Shown: positions 36,377 to 47,789 of the stretch, one piece after another | Layout of the letters: the number at the start of each line of letters is the position of its first letter | How positions within the stretch are numbered: position 1 is the first letter of the stretch | Assembly (NCBI GenBank): GCA_030386875.1 | Contig: CM059564.1 | Span: 67,227,436-67,291,435, forward strand | Source: Morinoia aosen | Taxonomy: Eukaryota > Arthropoda > Malacostraca > Amphipoda > Talitridae | Length of the DNA stretch: 64,000 nucleotides | Reading direction: 5' to 3' | Program-made: the position numbers and the translations under genes | Notes under the pieces: generated by a model | What the model was told of the DNA's origin: nothing | What the model saw: only the letters and a program-made list of their open reading frames with translations | The model's database searches: none

Positions 36377-38394
36377 GGAAGTGAAGAGAATTAGGAAGGG
36401 TCAGTTGGAGAATGAGGCAAGAGTGAAGGATACAAATGGTAGGCTGCTAGTGGAGAGTTGTGATGTGAGAAAGAGATGGGCGGAGTATTTTGAGGAACTG
36501 CTGAACGTGAGGGATGATAGGATTGCGAGAGTAGTAGCTGTTGGAAGTGATGTTAGAATGCCTGTGTTTGGTGAAGTGAATAGAAATCGAATAAGAAGTG
36601 CAGAGGTGAGATGTGCGTTGGATGAAATGAAAAATGGGAAAGCTCCAGGTTTGGATGGCTGCACGGTTGAATGTCTAAAGAAAGGAGGAAATGTGGTTAT
36701 AGAATGGTTGGTGCGTTTATTAAATGTGTGTTTCGAGGCTAGTAAAGTGCCGGTTGATTGGAGTAGCGCGTGCGTAGTTCCGTTGTACAAGGGGAAAGGT
36801 GACAGGTATGAGTGCAGTAATTCTAGGGGTATAAGTCTACTGAGTGTCGTTGGGAAGCTGTATGGAAGAGTGTTAATTGGAAGAGTGAGAGTGTTGACGG
36901 ATCGTGTGCTTGCTGAAGAACAGTGTGGTTTTAGGTGTGGTAGAGGTTGTGTGGATCAAATGTTTGCTGTGAGGCAGGTGAATGAAAAATACTTATTAAA
37001 GGGAAAGGATGTATATTGGGCATTTATGGATCTAGAGAAGGAGTATGACAGAGTGGATCGCGAGGCTTTATGGCAAGTGGTAAGTTTGTATGGAGTGGGT
37101 GGGAGACTGTTGAATGCGATCAAGAGTTTCTACATTGATAGCAGAGCATGTGTGAGAGTAGGGAATGAGGTGAGTGAATGGTTCCCAGTTGTGACAGGTG
37201 TGAGACAGGGATGTGTGATGTCGCCGTGGTTGTTTAATTTGTTTATGGATGGTGTGGTGAGAGAAGTGAATGCCAGAGTGTTGGGAAAAGGTGCGCAGTT
37301 GGTGGGACGAAATGGTATGTATTGGGAAGTGTGTCAGCTGTTGTTTGCAGATGATACAGCGCTTGTGGCTGATTCAGAGGAAAAACTGAGGAGACTGGTT
37401 ACAGAGTTTGGTAGAGTGTGCGAAAGGCGGAAATTGAGGGTAAATGTGAATAAAAGTAAGGTGATGAGATGTTCAAAAGGTGGAGTGTTTGGAACTTTGG
37501 ATGTGAGGTTGAATGGGGAAGTTTTAGAGGAGGTAGAGCATTTTAGGTACCTCGGGTCGGATGTGACTGTCAAGGATAGTATGGAAGTAGAAGTGAAGCA
37601 TCGAGTGAGTGAAGGTTGTAAGACATTGGGTGCAATGAGGAAAGTTTTTGAATGCAGGAGTTTGAGTATGAATGCTAAGAGGGGACTGTATGAAAGTTTG
37701 ATTGTGCCAGTTTTGTTGTATGGAGCAGAGTCCTGGGGGTTGAGAGCAGCTGAGAGGAGGAAGTTGGATGTGTTTGAGATGAAGTGTTTGAGGAGCATGT
37801 ATGGAGTAACTAGAAGAGATAGGATCAGGAATGAGTTGGTTAGGGAGCAGACGGGTGTTATCAAAAAGTTGAGCAGGCGAGTGGATGAAAGAGTGCTTGG
37901 ATGGTTTGGGCATGTAGAAAGAATGAATGTTGATCGGCTGGTGAAAAAGATATATATGTCGGAAGTGAGTGGTCTTCGAGCGCGAGGTAGACCACGGATG
38001 AGTTGGATGGATGGGGTGCGACGTGCTTTGTATGAGAGGGGTCTGACTGTGGACGTGGCGAGAGGGATGGCTGCGGACAGAAGTGAGTGGGGGCAGTGTA
38101 TAAGGAGGTAATTTTATTTTTGACGCGTTACTGGAAGCTGCCCGCGTGTGATGGGGTTGACCTGTCACGTGCGGGGGAGGGGCTGCACTCAATGAAGCGG
38201 TCGGGGTAAACCAGCTGTTGCTGTCGGGCCTGACTGTGGAAGGTGGTTGTGCTGGGCTGCTGCTGATCCTGGCAGTTCAGGTGCGGCCAGTGCTGCCTCT
38301 CTCGCCTCCTAGTGACTAAGTGTGGTGATTGTGGCCTGCTGTCGGCTACCCTCCCATGGGGAGGATAAGCCCGGTATATGTATGTATGTATGTA
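36377..38394 (+). mobile_element. 5'-truncated RTE-like non-LTR retrotransposon
   Basis: Inserted into foldback A copy 2, with TGTGTTTATTTA repeated on both sides (36365-36376 and 38395-38406), a 12-bp target duplication. Copy 1 has the uninterrupted site. The 3' end is a TATG microsatellite instead of poly(A), as in RTE-clade elements. The 5' truncation removed the endonuclease; the remaining RT frame is intact, so the insertion looks young. Confidence 0.9.
36381..38111 (+). CDS. Reverse transcriptase of an RTE-like LINE, N-terminally truncated
   Basis: A 576-codon uninterrupted frame, truncated at its 5' end by the insertion itself (the GTG at 36381 is only where the frame becomes visible). 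Order of motifs: WAEYFEELLN, EMKNGKAPGLDG, PLYKGKGDR, QCGFRCGRG, LEKEYDRVDREALW, GVRQGCVMSPWLFNLFMDG, FADDTAL (catalytic aspartates at residues 324-325), VNVNKSKVM, YLGSDV, YGAESWGLRA, LGWFGHVERM and RGRPRMSWMDGVRRAL. The last two blocks are typical of the RTE group and relatives. The apurinic endonuclease domain that would precede it is absent. It cannot retrotranspose from its own promoter as it stands. The CR1/Jockey group is a less likely alternative. Confidence 0.93.
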   Translation: MKRIRKGQLENEARVKDTNGRLLVESCDVRKRWAEYFEELLNVRDDRIARVVAVGSDVRMPVFGEVNRNRIRSAEVRCALDEMKNGKAPGLDGCTVECLKKGGNVVIEWLVRLLNVCFEASKVPVDWSSACVVPLYKGKGDRYECSNSRGISLLSVVGKLYGRVLIGRVRVLTDRVLAEEQCGFRCGRGCVDQMFAVRQVNEKYLLKGKDVYWAFMDLEKEYDRVDREALWQVVSLYGVGGRLLNAIKSFYIDSRACVRVGNEVSEWFPVVTGVRQGCVMSPWLFNLFMDGVVREVNARVLGKGAQLVGRNGMYWEVCQLLFADDTALVADSEEKLRRLVTEFGRVCERRKLRVNVNKSKVMRCSKGGVFGTLDVRLNGEVLEEVEHFRYLGSDVTVKDSMEVEVKHRVSEGCKTLGAMRKVFECRSLSMNAKRGLYESLIVPVLLYGAESWGLRAAERRKLDVFEMKCLRSMYGVTRRDRIRNELVREQTGVIKKLSRRVDERVLGWFGHVERMNVDRLVKKIYMSEVSGLRARGRPRMSWMDGVRRALYERGLTVDVARGMAADRSEWGQCIRR

Positions 38395-38396
38395 TG
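38376..38396. repeat. TATG microsatellite, 3' tail of the LINE
   Basis: TATG repeated at the 3' end of the retrotransposon, directly before the right copy of its target duplication. Confidence 0.85.
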
Positions 38397-39484
38397 TGTT
38401 TATTTATATATTTATTCGGTGTCCGCTTCTTAAGAAACATAGGTTGTGTGAGTTTGTGGTATCATGGATACCGAATTCCTCAGTGTAACATTAAAAGATG
38501 GCGTTTCCATGCATTTAAATATTTGAAATTTTATCAGGATAGGTTTTGTTAGGATATATAGGATAGGTTAGCTTAGATTAGGATAAGCTAGGTTAGCACA
38601 GGTTAGGTAATACTGACAGAATTTTTTCTCGGGTCCGCTTAACGATGACATTGTCCATGGAATCTCCACGGGTCCTGCTACTATCTAATAACACCCTTGG
38701 TTTATTTGGAGTCCGCTTCTTCCATTTTCTTTGTCACGCTCATGAGGAGAGTTATAGTGACCGTATCTGTGATACGAGTTTCACCAGTACGCAGTACAAG
38801 AATATTTTTCATCACGGGTACCGTTAGGATGAATACATTCGTTGGGCATCGCATTTGGAAAATTTGTTCAAGAAGGTTAGTGAATCCCGTCATTTTTGAC
38901 GGGCTGTGCGTACTTCTAATTAAATAAAAAGCCTATTCATACCTAGTAAATTAGCTAGCTAACTGTTAAATTATAGCGTTTAATCAGGCCCGTTAACTGA
39001 ATTTACTACTTTGAATTCCCGATGAGTTACGTACGGTCATAACTGAAAGCTATGTAGCATGAATAGTTAAACCCTGTAGCGACATAAAACTATTATACTT
39101 TTACGACTAAAACCTATATAGTTTGACCTAATGTCCATTTCTCAAAGTATGTGACAGGCTAACAAAAACCAAACCAATTTAATAAAGTTGAAAGTGCATT
39201 TGAAAGTTTTTGTGAATTTAATATAGAAGTTGCTGAAAATTTTATTTTAATTTAGCTTGTAAATCGTCAAATATTCCGAAGCTAAGACTTTATTTTAATT
39301 TAGCATGTCTATCGCCGTTCATAACGAATCTTGTATATTTCTACTATGTTAAGATGTTTGAAAAATTCACGAACAATCATATAGTTGAATACATCTGAAC
39401 GGGTTAGTTGATTGCTTTAATCGCAACTTGATTAATTTAAAAACGAGGAAAATTCCAAGGAACCTAATCATATTTACTAGGAAT

Positions 39485-39512
39485 ACGTTTCGGTGTCCAG
39501 CTCCACCATCAG
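39485..39512 (-). other. Hammerhead-core-like motif 4 (mutated)
   Basis: Equivalent of motif 1 in foldback A copy 2. Minus strand CTGATGG (a change at the last core base), helix arms and GAAACG. Confidence 0.3.
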
Positions 39513-40514
39513 TTCGTAAAAGTAAAATTCATTACACTAAAAGAAAAAAGAAAATGTTGGATACAGTCATTAAAGGAAATCACGAAAACAAAAAAAAATC
39601 AAAACATGTCCCAGAGAAAATAAAATCGACATGATCTACTTACAATTTGCAGTGGGTAGGAACTGTCAGAATTTTCGAGGGCCGGTTTTCGTTTAAAAAT
39701 ATGTAGCGACTCTAAAATTCCGAGGTCACATGTAGATGAAGCCGAATCTAAGATTTCGAAGTCCGCAGAGGATATCGGTTCGTTGCATTTCACTGCGTGA
39801 TTACGTACGAATTGTGCGAATTGGTTCCCCGTGCGGAAGCTTCAACCCCGATGTTCGGCCATTCTGATGTAAAAATTTAGTGCCGTCATGCCGACGTACG
39901 ATGATGTGCACTGCACACAACTGTACAACTGTAGGAATAAATCAGAAAGGCTCGCTTCTCCATCAAAGCGTATCCTTGCACCGGAATTGTACAATTTTAA
40001 GGCTGCTTGTTTTTTCCGGTACAAGGATACGCTTCCGATGGAGATGCGAGCCTCTCCGATTTATTCTTAACAGTTGTACAGTTGTGTGCAGTGCACATCA
40101 TCGTACGTCGGCATGACGTCACGAAATTTTTATAACAGAATGGCCGAACATCGGAGTCGAAGCTTCTGCGCGGGGAACTAATTAGCTTACTCCTCACACT
40201 CCGCAGTACGTAATCACCCAGTAAAATGCAACGAACCAACATCCTCTGCGGACTTCAAAATCTAAGATTCGGCTTCTACTTCATGTGACCTTAGAATTTC
40301 AGAATCGTTACATATTTTCAAACGAAAACCGGCCCTCAACAATTCTGATAGTTCCTACCCATTACAAATTGTAACTAAATAATAATCTTGTCGATTTTAG
40401 TTTTTCTGGGACATGTTTTAATTTTATTTCTATTTTCTCGATTTCCTTGAATGACTGTATCCAACATTTTGTTTTTTCGTTTATTGCAGACGTAACGATT
40501 TGTAAATTTACGAA

Positions 40515-40542
40515 CTGATGATGGATCTGGACTCCAAAACGT
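40515..40542 (+). other. Hammerhead-core-like motif 5 (mutated)
   Basis: Equivalent of motif 2 in copy 2. CTGATGA and GGA...TCC are kept, but GAAA has become AAAA. Confidence 0.3.
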
Positions 40543-42083
40543 ATTCCTAATAAATATGTTCAAGTTCCTTGAAATTTTTGTTTTTTAATTCCTCATCTTA
40601 AAGATGGTTGCGTGTTTGCGGATATTTTCGGCTTCGAGGATTATCGAATTTTACTATTTTCATTTCGCCAAAGTATGTACTCGTATTTGGCGTGTGTAAC
40701 ACGAAAATGACAATCCTTTTTTGGATAAATTATTGTTTTGGTCCACTGTTGGAGCCAGTTGCTATTATAGCTAGCCTACATCACGTTGCAATACGATTAG
40801 AAACACATATCTATTGAATGGATTTCATTTTGTTATTTTTCTCAACAATATAGTTAACATAGCAAAAGAATTTTCTTTTTCAAAATCGGAAACTTTATTG
40901 TCAATATTTTTATATTATTAGATATATTAGCAAATAATTCTATTATAACCCCCATGTAGGGCTTATAATGGTTTTATTTTAATACAAGTGTGCACGGCCC
41001 GCCAAAAATGGGATTCAATATCTTTCATGAACGAATTTTTAAGATGTAGCTGACAAACAAATACAGTATATCCATCCTAACAGTATCCGTGATGAACGAT
41101 ATTTTTGTACTTGCTCACTGGTGAAACTCGTATCACAGATACGGTCATTATAAATATCCTTATGAGCGCGACAGAGAAATGGAAGAAACAGACACCAAAC
41201 AAATAAACCAAGGGCAAGGGTATTATTAGGTAGCAGCAGGATCCCTAGAAATGCCAAGGACAATGTCAGCGTTGAGCTAGATGAACCCATGGAAAAATTC
41301 CGTCAACATTATCTAACTTATGGTATCCTAATTCTATGTCGTGACCCGCATCGCCGCAAAGTACGACGCGAAGGCCTAGCGATCGTCATTACACGGTAGC
41401 AACTGCGGTTCTTGTAGGCCCTACACCACTAATGCGTTGTCCACTGTTGCCAATACGTAGAACGGAAAATCGGGTAGGCTTAAAATGTTTATGCCCAGCA
41501 CATATGCACAAGAACACACAAAGCTCTCTTGACTCGGAGTTCCCCTCCGGTGACAAATCACCATTACTCAGAAACGATTACTTCGGGTACAGCTATTCTC
41601 AAAATTACTATATTTAATTTAATGTTTTTTTTAATTATTCAATATGGCCTAAAAGCTGTACAAAAGCGACATGGTTAAGAAAAATGCGCAAATTACTGCT
41701 ATCACAACAACCAATTCAATACTACTAACCTATCCTGATAAAATTTCAAACATATCAATCCATGTACAGACGATCTTCCAATGTTACACTGATGAATTCG
41801 GTATCCATGATACCGGAAACTCAGACATCCTATGTTTCTTGAGAAGCGGACACCGAACAAATACAAAAACAAACATACAACGGGAATTATTAGGTTAGAT
41901 GATTGTAAAAGTATCGGTATCGGTCAAAGTATCGGTATTTTCAAGTATCGGAGTATCGGTATCGGCCAAAAAATGGGTATCGGTATCGGCCAAAAAATGG
42001 TATCGGTACATCACTAAAAACAAGCATATGATAATTGATTGACATGAGTACACTTTACTCTCAAACTAAAGGGAAGCACTGAC

Positions 42084-42260
42084 CACTTGTACGCCGTAGT
42101 GAATATGCGCTGCAGTAGCCACTGTGCTGAGCAGGATGAGCAAAAACATCTCAGTGAAGGGCAGCACAAAGGCAACTGCCACACACGCACCCATCATTAG
42201 CAGCTGCCAGTTGAGCAGCTCACAGCGAGTGCTCGACATTTGTGACACGATCAAACGGCA
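42084..42260 (-). CDS. EPT1: EPT1 exon 6 (QMSSTRC and HIHYGV blocks)
   Basis: Reads CRLIVSQMSSTRCELLNWQL, a hydrophobic stretch, then TEMFLLILLSTVATAAHIHY and GVQV. The acceptor is tctgcag. I place the donor at gtcagt (42083), so the exon ends in phase 0 and joins GTC of either last exon to give HYGVQV-VRQMC, which matches the family. If not spliced there, the frame reads VSASL then a TAG at 42066-42068, giving a truncated end. Foldback A copy 2 begins only 67 bases beyond this donor. Confidence 0.92.
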
Positions 42261-42471
42261 CTGCAGAGACGAAAGAAAAATTTCATTACTTTCAAGATGA
42301 TGCTCAATATTGACCTACATGTGAATTTATTTCCCTTGCTTACATTAATACATTCAGACACACTGTAGAGAATTTATGCATCTTAAAATGAAAACCAAAA
42401 CAACTATAATGAGCAAATAACATGAAAAAACCACTACCAATTAGATTGTTCCTACCAACACCAAGACTCAC

Positions 42472-42813
42472 ATTGATGTTGGCAAAGAGGACTCCAATGA
42501 GGTAGAGGAAGAGCCGCGGATCCCTGTCAACAATGTCAGTGGGGGAGTAAATAAGCCAGACGGTGCAGAGGGAGAAGAGTACCACGGGGTTCCAGAGGGG
42601 CCGCACAGCTTCAACAAAGCCTAGCATCTTGCCTGTGCCATCTCTGTAGCTGCAGTAAATGTTGTAGAAGGACATAGGCAGGCTTGAGGCGAGAGATCCA
42701 CCGTACAGCATGAACTCAAACATGCTTCCGCTTGGGATGCCTGGGAAGAGCTCAAACTTCCAGAACTCCGTGCCAAGGATGCCCGTCATGATATAAATTA
42801 CAAATATGATCAC
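42472..42813 (-). CDS. EPT1: EPT1 exon 5 (membrane helices)
   Basis: A 342-base exon, phase 0 at both ends, reading VIIFVIYIMTGILGTEFWKF and on through SLASSLPMSFYNIYCSYRDG, VRPLWNPVVLFSLCTVWLIY and SPTDIVDRDPRLFLYLIG to FANIN. It encodes several hydrophobic segments. W-I/L-x-x-S-P-x-D-I and the following D-P-R-x-F match EPT1. The acceptor is tgttgcag and the donor is gtgagt. Confidence 0.94.
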
Positions 42814-43223
42814 CTGCAACACGAGAGGAAAAAGTATGCTGTTATTTTCTGAATTCAAGAGATCCTACACATACAGTACATTCCATGCATACTTTCAAGG
42901 TTTGTAATTGGCAAATCATGATTAGCTAAAAAAGTTGGTTATAAGACAGAAATAAACACATATTGAGAATTGTTTACACACTAAACGGCCATGCACAATA
43001 AACTACCAAATTCACAATTACCTTCACCTATATTTCAGAGATCACTCGGCATATTTCATGTATTGAACACAGTAACAAGCTAGTGTAGCAAGTCATGCCA
43101 AAACATTTAAAACACAGTTAACATTGTCTAGTGCATAACTTCAGCATTAATTCCACCGATCAAAGCACAAGTACCTAAATTTCAGAAGTGCAAGCTATAC
43201 AAGTGTAGCACACACAAGCTCAC

Positions 43224-43483
43224 CTGAGACACGTCATATCCCCATGGCAGAAAGAGAACTTTTGTGAGGTATTTCTCCCAGTGCGAGGTATAAAAGCAAA
43301 TGAGGACATTAAATACAACAAAATAAAAGCGCCAAGGCGTGATGCTGTAGTCATGCCGGCCAAACACCGACCACAGACACGTGGGAATGAAGAAGGCAGT
43401 CCAGGAGTCCAGTCCGTGGTCAAACAGCTCCCCCAGTGGGCCGCTGGTGTTGGTGCGGCGCGCCTGCTTCCCATCTATGCCGT
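43224..43483 (-). CDS. EPT1: EPT1 exon 4 (CDP-alcohol phosphotransferase signature)
   Basis: Contains the catalytic signature: DGKQAR, eight residues, G, ELF, D, HGL, D. The four aspartates bind the two metal ions and the last is the likely base activating the diacylglycerol hydroxyl. Membrane segments around SWTAFFIPTCLW and FYFVVFNVLICF follow, then LPWGYDVSQ. The acceptor is ggtcag and the donor is gtgagc; it ends in phase 0. Confidence 0.96.
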
Positions 43484-43801
43484 CTGACCAGCAACGTAAT
43501 TCCAATATATTAGGCAAATAGTTGTCACTTCAACTATTTTGAAAGGATGCACATACAGAAAATTTTTTATTACTGAATACTAACTATAGCTACTCAAATG
43601 CCAACAACACTCATAGACTACGTTAAAACTATGTTTTAAAATTGTGTATCAGTTTAGTATCTGATGGGTACTTAATCTTAAACTTGTGAATACACAATAA
43701 AAATGGAAAGAAAACTCCTGGTTTCAGGCTAAGACACACATTAAAAGTTGAATGAATTACAAAGCCCTGCCAATCAACAACACAGGAAGCAACCATCTCA
43801 C

Positions 43802-44000
43802 CTAACGTGTGGGCAAGGAAGTGGTTGAGAGCCATCAAGAACCACAACCAGTTAGGTATGGGAGGATACTGGTCTCCTGGAGGCTCATCACTCGCACCAT
43901 AGTAGTAGTAGTCGTAGTATGACAAGAGCACAAAATTTCCAGCCGTGAATAAGAAGCCCACAAATGTGAGCACATTGGGAGCAATGGTACGAGGACACCA
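43802..44000 (-). CDS. EPT1: EPT1 exon 3 (first membrane helices)
   Basis: Reads WCPRTIAPNVLTFVGFLFTA, a polar YYDYYYYGASDEPPGD loop, then PNWLWFLMALNHFLAHTL. W-x-P-x-x-I/L-A-P-N-x-x-T is the family's conserved entry to the first helix. The acceptor is gttgcag and the donor is gtgaga. It ends in phase 1, and its G combines with AC of the next exon to make the aspartate of DGIDGKQAR. Confidence 0.93.
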
Positions 44001-44598
44001 CTGCAACAGAAAATAATGCCATGCATATAAAATGAACAGAATAGAAACATCACTCAGAAGACTTCATTGGAAAAGCATATTGCTTTTCCCAATGGTCTTC
44101 ATTTCAGACAGTTTGCCATGAAGTCAATAACTATTAGAATTTTAATCAATATAAGCTAGTTACACCACTAACATTGAATTAGAGAAAAATACATGATGAA
44201 ACATATTTTCATACAATTTGGCTAAACAGCAGAATAAGTTGCAATAAACTTTTGCTTTGTCTCTTGAAGAATATTAGAAAAAATACAAACAAAAATTTCA
44301 CAAAAAAATCAAACAAAGTAGATTGAAAACAAAGAATCAATGAAACTTCGAAAACTTAGTTCAACAATGTAGATCCATGCCCAGATTTAAGCAACTGTGT
44401 GTGTACACACACACAAAAAATTTAGGTAAATATCAGAAGAAATTGATAGTGACATTTTCATACTGACTGGTGTCACCTAAGCAGATGGTGTTCAAGTCAA
44501 AAATTCAAGTGCTTTGAAATGTTTGGACTGAAAAACATAAAAGAATACAAATTCAAGGGTTAGTAACATATCATTGATTAATATATTTAACTTCTTAC

Positions 44599-44667
44599 CT
44601 TGACAACAGCATTCCAGAAAGGATGCATAACATATTTGCTGAGAGGGCTTGTGTCCTTTGCACTGTA
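44599..44667 (-). CDS. EPT1: EPT1 exon 2
   Basis: A 69-base exon, phase 0 at both ends, reading [20 protein letters not shown] then VVK. The acceptor is ttttcag and the donor is gtaaga. The [12 protein letters not shown] block is strongly conserved in the CEPT/EPT family and precedes the first membrane helix. Confidence 0.93.
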
Positions 44668-45699
44668 CTGAAAAGCAAAATCACAAACATTATAATATCA
44701 AAATTGTTTTACCTAAAACTTCAAGAGCTGAAGAAGAACTGGCAAAAGTATACAAGGCTGCACAATTAGCAGCCACATCATACATGATGAATATAGACTA
44801 AATTGAGTTACTCTGATAGCTCAACTAACTTTTGATTTCATGCTTAAAATTAGTTTTAATACATTTATAATTACTAACAAGTCTGCCACACACATAAATT
44901 ACAGTCATTGGAAAGTAGATGAAAAATTTCACATTCTTATAAAAAATTCAAAATGTTCACAAAATCAGAGAGGAAATTAAAATCATTCACTTGTTTTGAA
45001 ACAAGCCAGAATTATGTTGAATCAAATACCTGCAATCTTAAAATGTGGACACCAATATAACACGCCAACACTCGTTCATGAAACAAGGTACTTCAATAAC
45101 CAAGGCTATAGGTATTGAGAGTTAAAATAGCATTTCATTTTTCAATTTTTTAACCCTCAATAATAAAAATTATTTTTATTCTTTAGTAAACAAAGCTGTT
45201 CAATTCTTAATAAAAATCAGTTATTAAATGTAGATACACTCATACCTCGGTTTTACAAACAAAAAGGGGAGGAACCCCGTCCGAATGTTCCAATTGTCCG
45301 GAGCATCCGACAGATAGGTATATGGTAAGGAATATATATCACTGATACAAGAAAACAAGCACAACACAGAAAAAAGGGGTGGGAGCAATGCAATGCTGAA
45401 ACAGTGTTGTCAACAAGGCGACTGCCCACCACCTTGCGGTCAGTTTTGGAACTAATTGACTTAGTTTGTAGTGCGCGTGACTTTTAAATAAAATTGGTAC
45501 CTCAAGAATTTGTCTGTAGAATTCAAAATCCGCTAAAACAGGATCCGTAAAACTGTGGTATAAGTGTATATATTATACACTTCAACATATAATGTATGTT
45601 AAATGTACCCCTAGGGATACATGTACCCCTGGTTGAGAAGCCATGTTCTAAACAATCATAGAACATTTCATATCTAGGCACATTCTTTTGCATATACCA

Positions 45700-46620
45700 G
45701 ATTAGTGGTTTTCATGTCATGCTATGCATCTACTTGTCCAATTCAAACTCTTTTGTTTGCCTCTCAATCTCTTTTTTTTTCCACCTACTACAGTCCAACT
45801 CTGGTCCTTCACCTCCAACATTCATTAAAAGCAAGTCATCCACAGGTCTCCCAATTCTAACACAAATAATCTTTTGCATACTTAGTTTCCTTGCATGCCC
45901 ACAACAGATTTTCTCCCATTGGTTTACACTTTGATTCCATTAAAAAATTTGCTTCACCCTCCTGCTATACTGCATTCTCATAATTCTCACTTTATAATTC
46001 AACACAGCTTTCATCATTTGTTCTGGAAATAAACCCCCATCCTAGGTCCCCTCTAATAGTTTCTACAGCTGTCCATTTTGAAGCACCCAATTTTCTTATT
46101 CTGAATCCCATCTAGCTTTTCAAGGTCACTTCCAGTACAAGCTAGAGCACTCGTACCATACATGACACTAGGTACAACAACATACTTCTAAATTCCTCTC
46201 ACAAATTCATACTTGTTTGCTATATACCTGGCCACACTACTTAACCATCCACTTTACTGCATAGCTTTTGCCACTTTCTCATCCTTAGTTCTAATGCAAC
46301 CATCTCCATCTTCAGTTACAATACTACCTAGATATTTGTTTCCTTTTGTTCTACCTACTCTGATTTCTCCAATATTTCAGTCTGATAGATCTTATCACTA
46401 TTTATAACCATAATCTTACTTTTATCTGCACCAAAGTTCACCTTGAAATCTGTACTATATTCAATCACAATGTCAAGTATACTTTGTAGTTCATGCCCAT
46501 ATTAGCTAACCACATCATCAGCATACAACAAACAACTCAGTCTCTCCTTTCCAACTCTCAGTCCTATGCCACTGTTAATTTAACTAATTCTTCTGCGTAT
46601 AATCCAAACAATAGGAGCTC
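45700..46620 (-). pseudogene. LINE reverse-transcriptase fragment with YADD, decayed
   Basis: On the minus strand it reads CLLYADDVVS followed by a stop (46514-46525 encodes YADD), then LQSILDIVIEY, VNFGADKSKIMVIN and, in a shifted frame, NKYLGSIVTEDGD. These are RT block C and the following thumb-side blocks of a LINE. Several stops and a frameshift make it a pseudogene. It belongs to a different subfamily from the FADD element at 36381-38111. Confidence 0.8.
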
Positions 46621-47013
46621 TGGCAAAAAAATATGATCAAAAATATTGCTTTTACTGAAAGTAAATGTAAGCATTAACACTGTAATTTCTTTTGCTGTTA
46701 ATGTTTCATGCGTATGCATTGGATGCTAGCTTATCCATCAATTTTTAAATCATGTGGCCATGCATTTATATTTTTCCTGCTTGTTAGGAAGGATAATTAA
46801 ACAGCAAAGATAGCTTTTCAATTCTGCTTCTTCCAAGCTAACAAACCCTAGCAACCGCAGACACATAGTGAATGTGTTGATCACTTTTTCAATATCAATT
46901 TACAATATAGTCTATCCAGTTAAAATGGAAATAAAATGAAAATGAAAAAATGAGGATACATAGTTGTCTTTAGACTTAGCCTTTCTAGTGTGCATCCAGA
47001 GCTATAAGCTATA

Positions 47014-47780
47014 ATCGACTATATTACCTATCTATAGCAACGAAATTATGAAAATCGTTGACAACATTAAAGTAAAATTTGACCAAATTTTATTCCAAAG
47101 AATCACTAAAGGAACCAATTTAGGAACGTTTTACATGAATGCCATTCTGCTCGCTTATGCGTTATTTTCGAATTATTGAAATTTGAAGTTGGCTTTTGCA
47201 CGCAAAAGGAAGCAAGCACACCAAGCAGAATTAAATTAATAATGGAAGCTACCCCCTATTACAAACGTAAAGAGGTTAGGTTGTGAGGGGGAGCCACAGT
47301 TCTTCTAATGAAAATTATAAATAAAGGTGCAAACCCACCCATTAGGGCAACGTCAACCATTCTGTTGACATGAGCACCAAGATGGCGGTTACCCGGTACG
47401 GTCGCAGCCATCTTGGAGCCAATGTAAACACAATTGCGGACGTAACTCCAATGGGTGGGTTAGAACCTTTATTTATAATTTTCACTAGAAATACTGTGGC
47501 TCACCCTCACGACCCAACCTGTTTGCGTTTGTAATAGGATGTTAGCTTCCGTTATTAATTAAATTCCGCTTGGCGCGCTCGCTTCCTTTGGCGTGCAAAA
47601 GCCAACTTCAAAGTTCAATAATTCGAAAATAATGCATAAGCGAGCAGAATGGCATTCATGTAAAACGTTCTTAAATTGGTTCCTTTAGTGATTCTTTGGA
47701 ATAAAATTTGGTCAAATTTTACTTTGATGTTGTCAACGATTTTCATAATTTAGTTGCTATAGATAGGTAATATAGTCGAT
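47014..47780. mobile_element. Foldback B copy 1 (767-bp palindrome)
   Basis: The arms of about 380 bases are nearly perfect reverse complements, from aatcgactatattacct on the left to aggtaatatagtcgatt on the right, meeting near 47397. Recognisable inside: ttaataatggaagcta / tagcttccgttattaa, ataaataaaggt, and a centre with ccaagatggcgg and gcagccatcttgg. No coding frame. Confidence 0.88.
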
Positions 47781-47789
47781 TTTAAGACG

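Larger units (their letters stand above)
36205..42016. mobile_element. Foldback A copy 2, hAT-like, perfect 8-bp TSD, with nested LINE
   Basis: Starts TAGTGATGTACCGAT and ends with its inverse; AAAACAAG flanks both sides (36197-36204 and 42017-42024), a perfect 8-bp target duplication. Without the nested retrotransposon it is about 3.8 kb and matches copy 1 over nearly its full length, apart from extra segments near 38945-39045 and 41420-41600. The arms fold back around about 40010. It sits in EPT1 intron 6, 67 bases from the exon 6 donor, and carries no transposase frame of its own. Confidence 0.9.

Noticed and set aside
36401..38192. Long antisense frames opposite the reverse transcriptase
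   Set aside because: Shadows of the GC/codon structure of the RT frame; no family resemblance.
42066..42083. VSASL-TAG as the natural C-terminus of EPT1
   Set aside because: The family continues past HIHYGV with a Q/R-M-C-x-H-F segment, which is found in phase at 35214 and 35017. The short end is treated as intron read-through.
45200..45640. Possible exon between EPT1 exons 1 and 2
   Set aside because: Exon 1 and exon 2 join directly in phase with the family sequence, leaving no missing residues.
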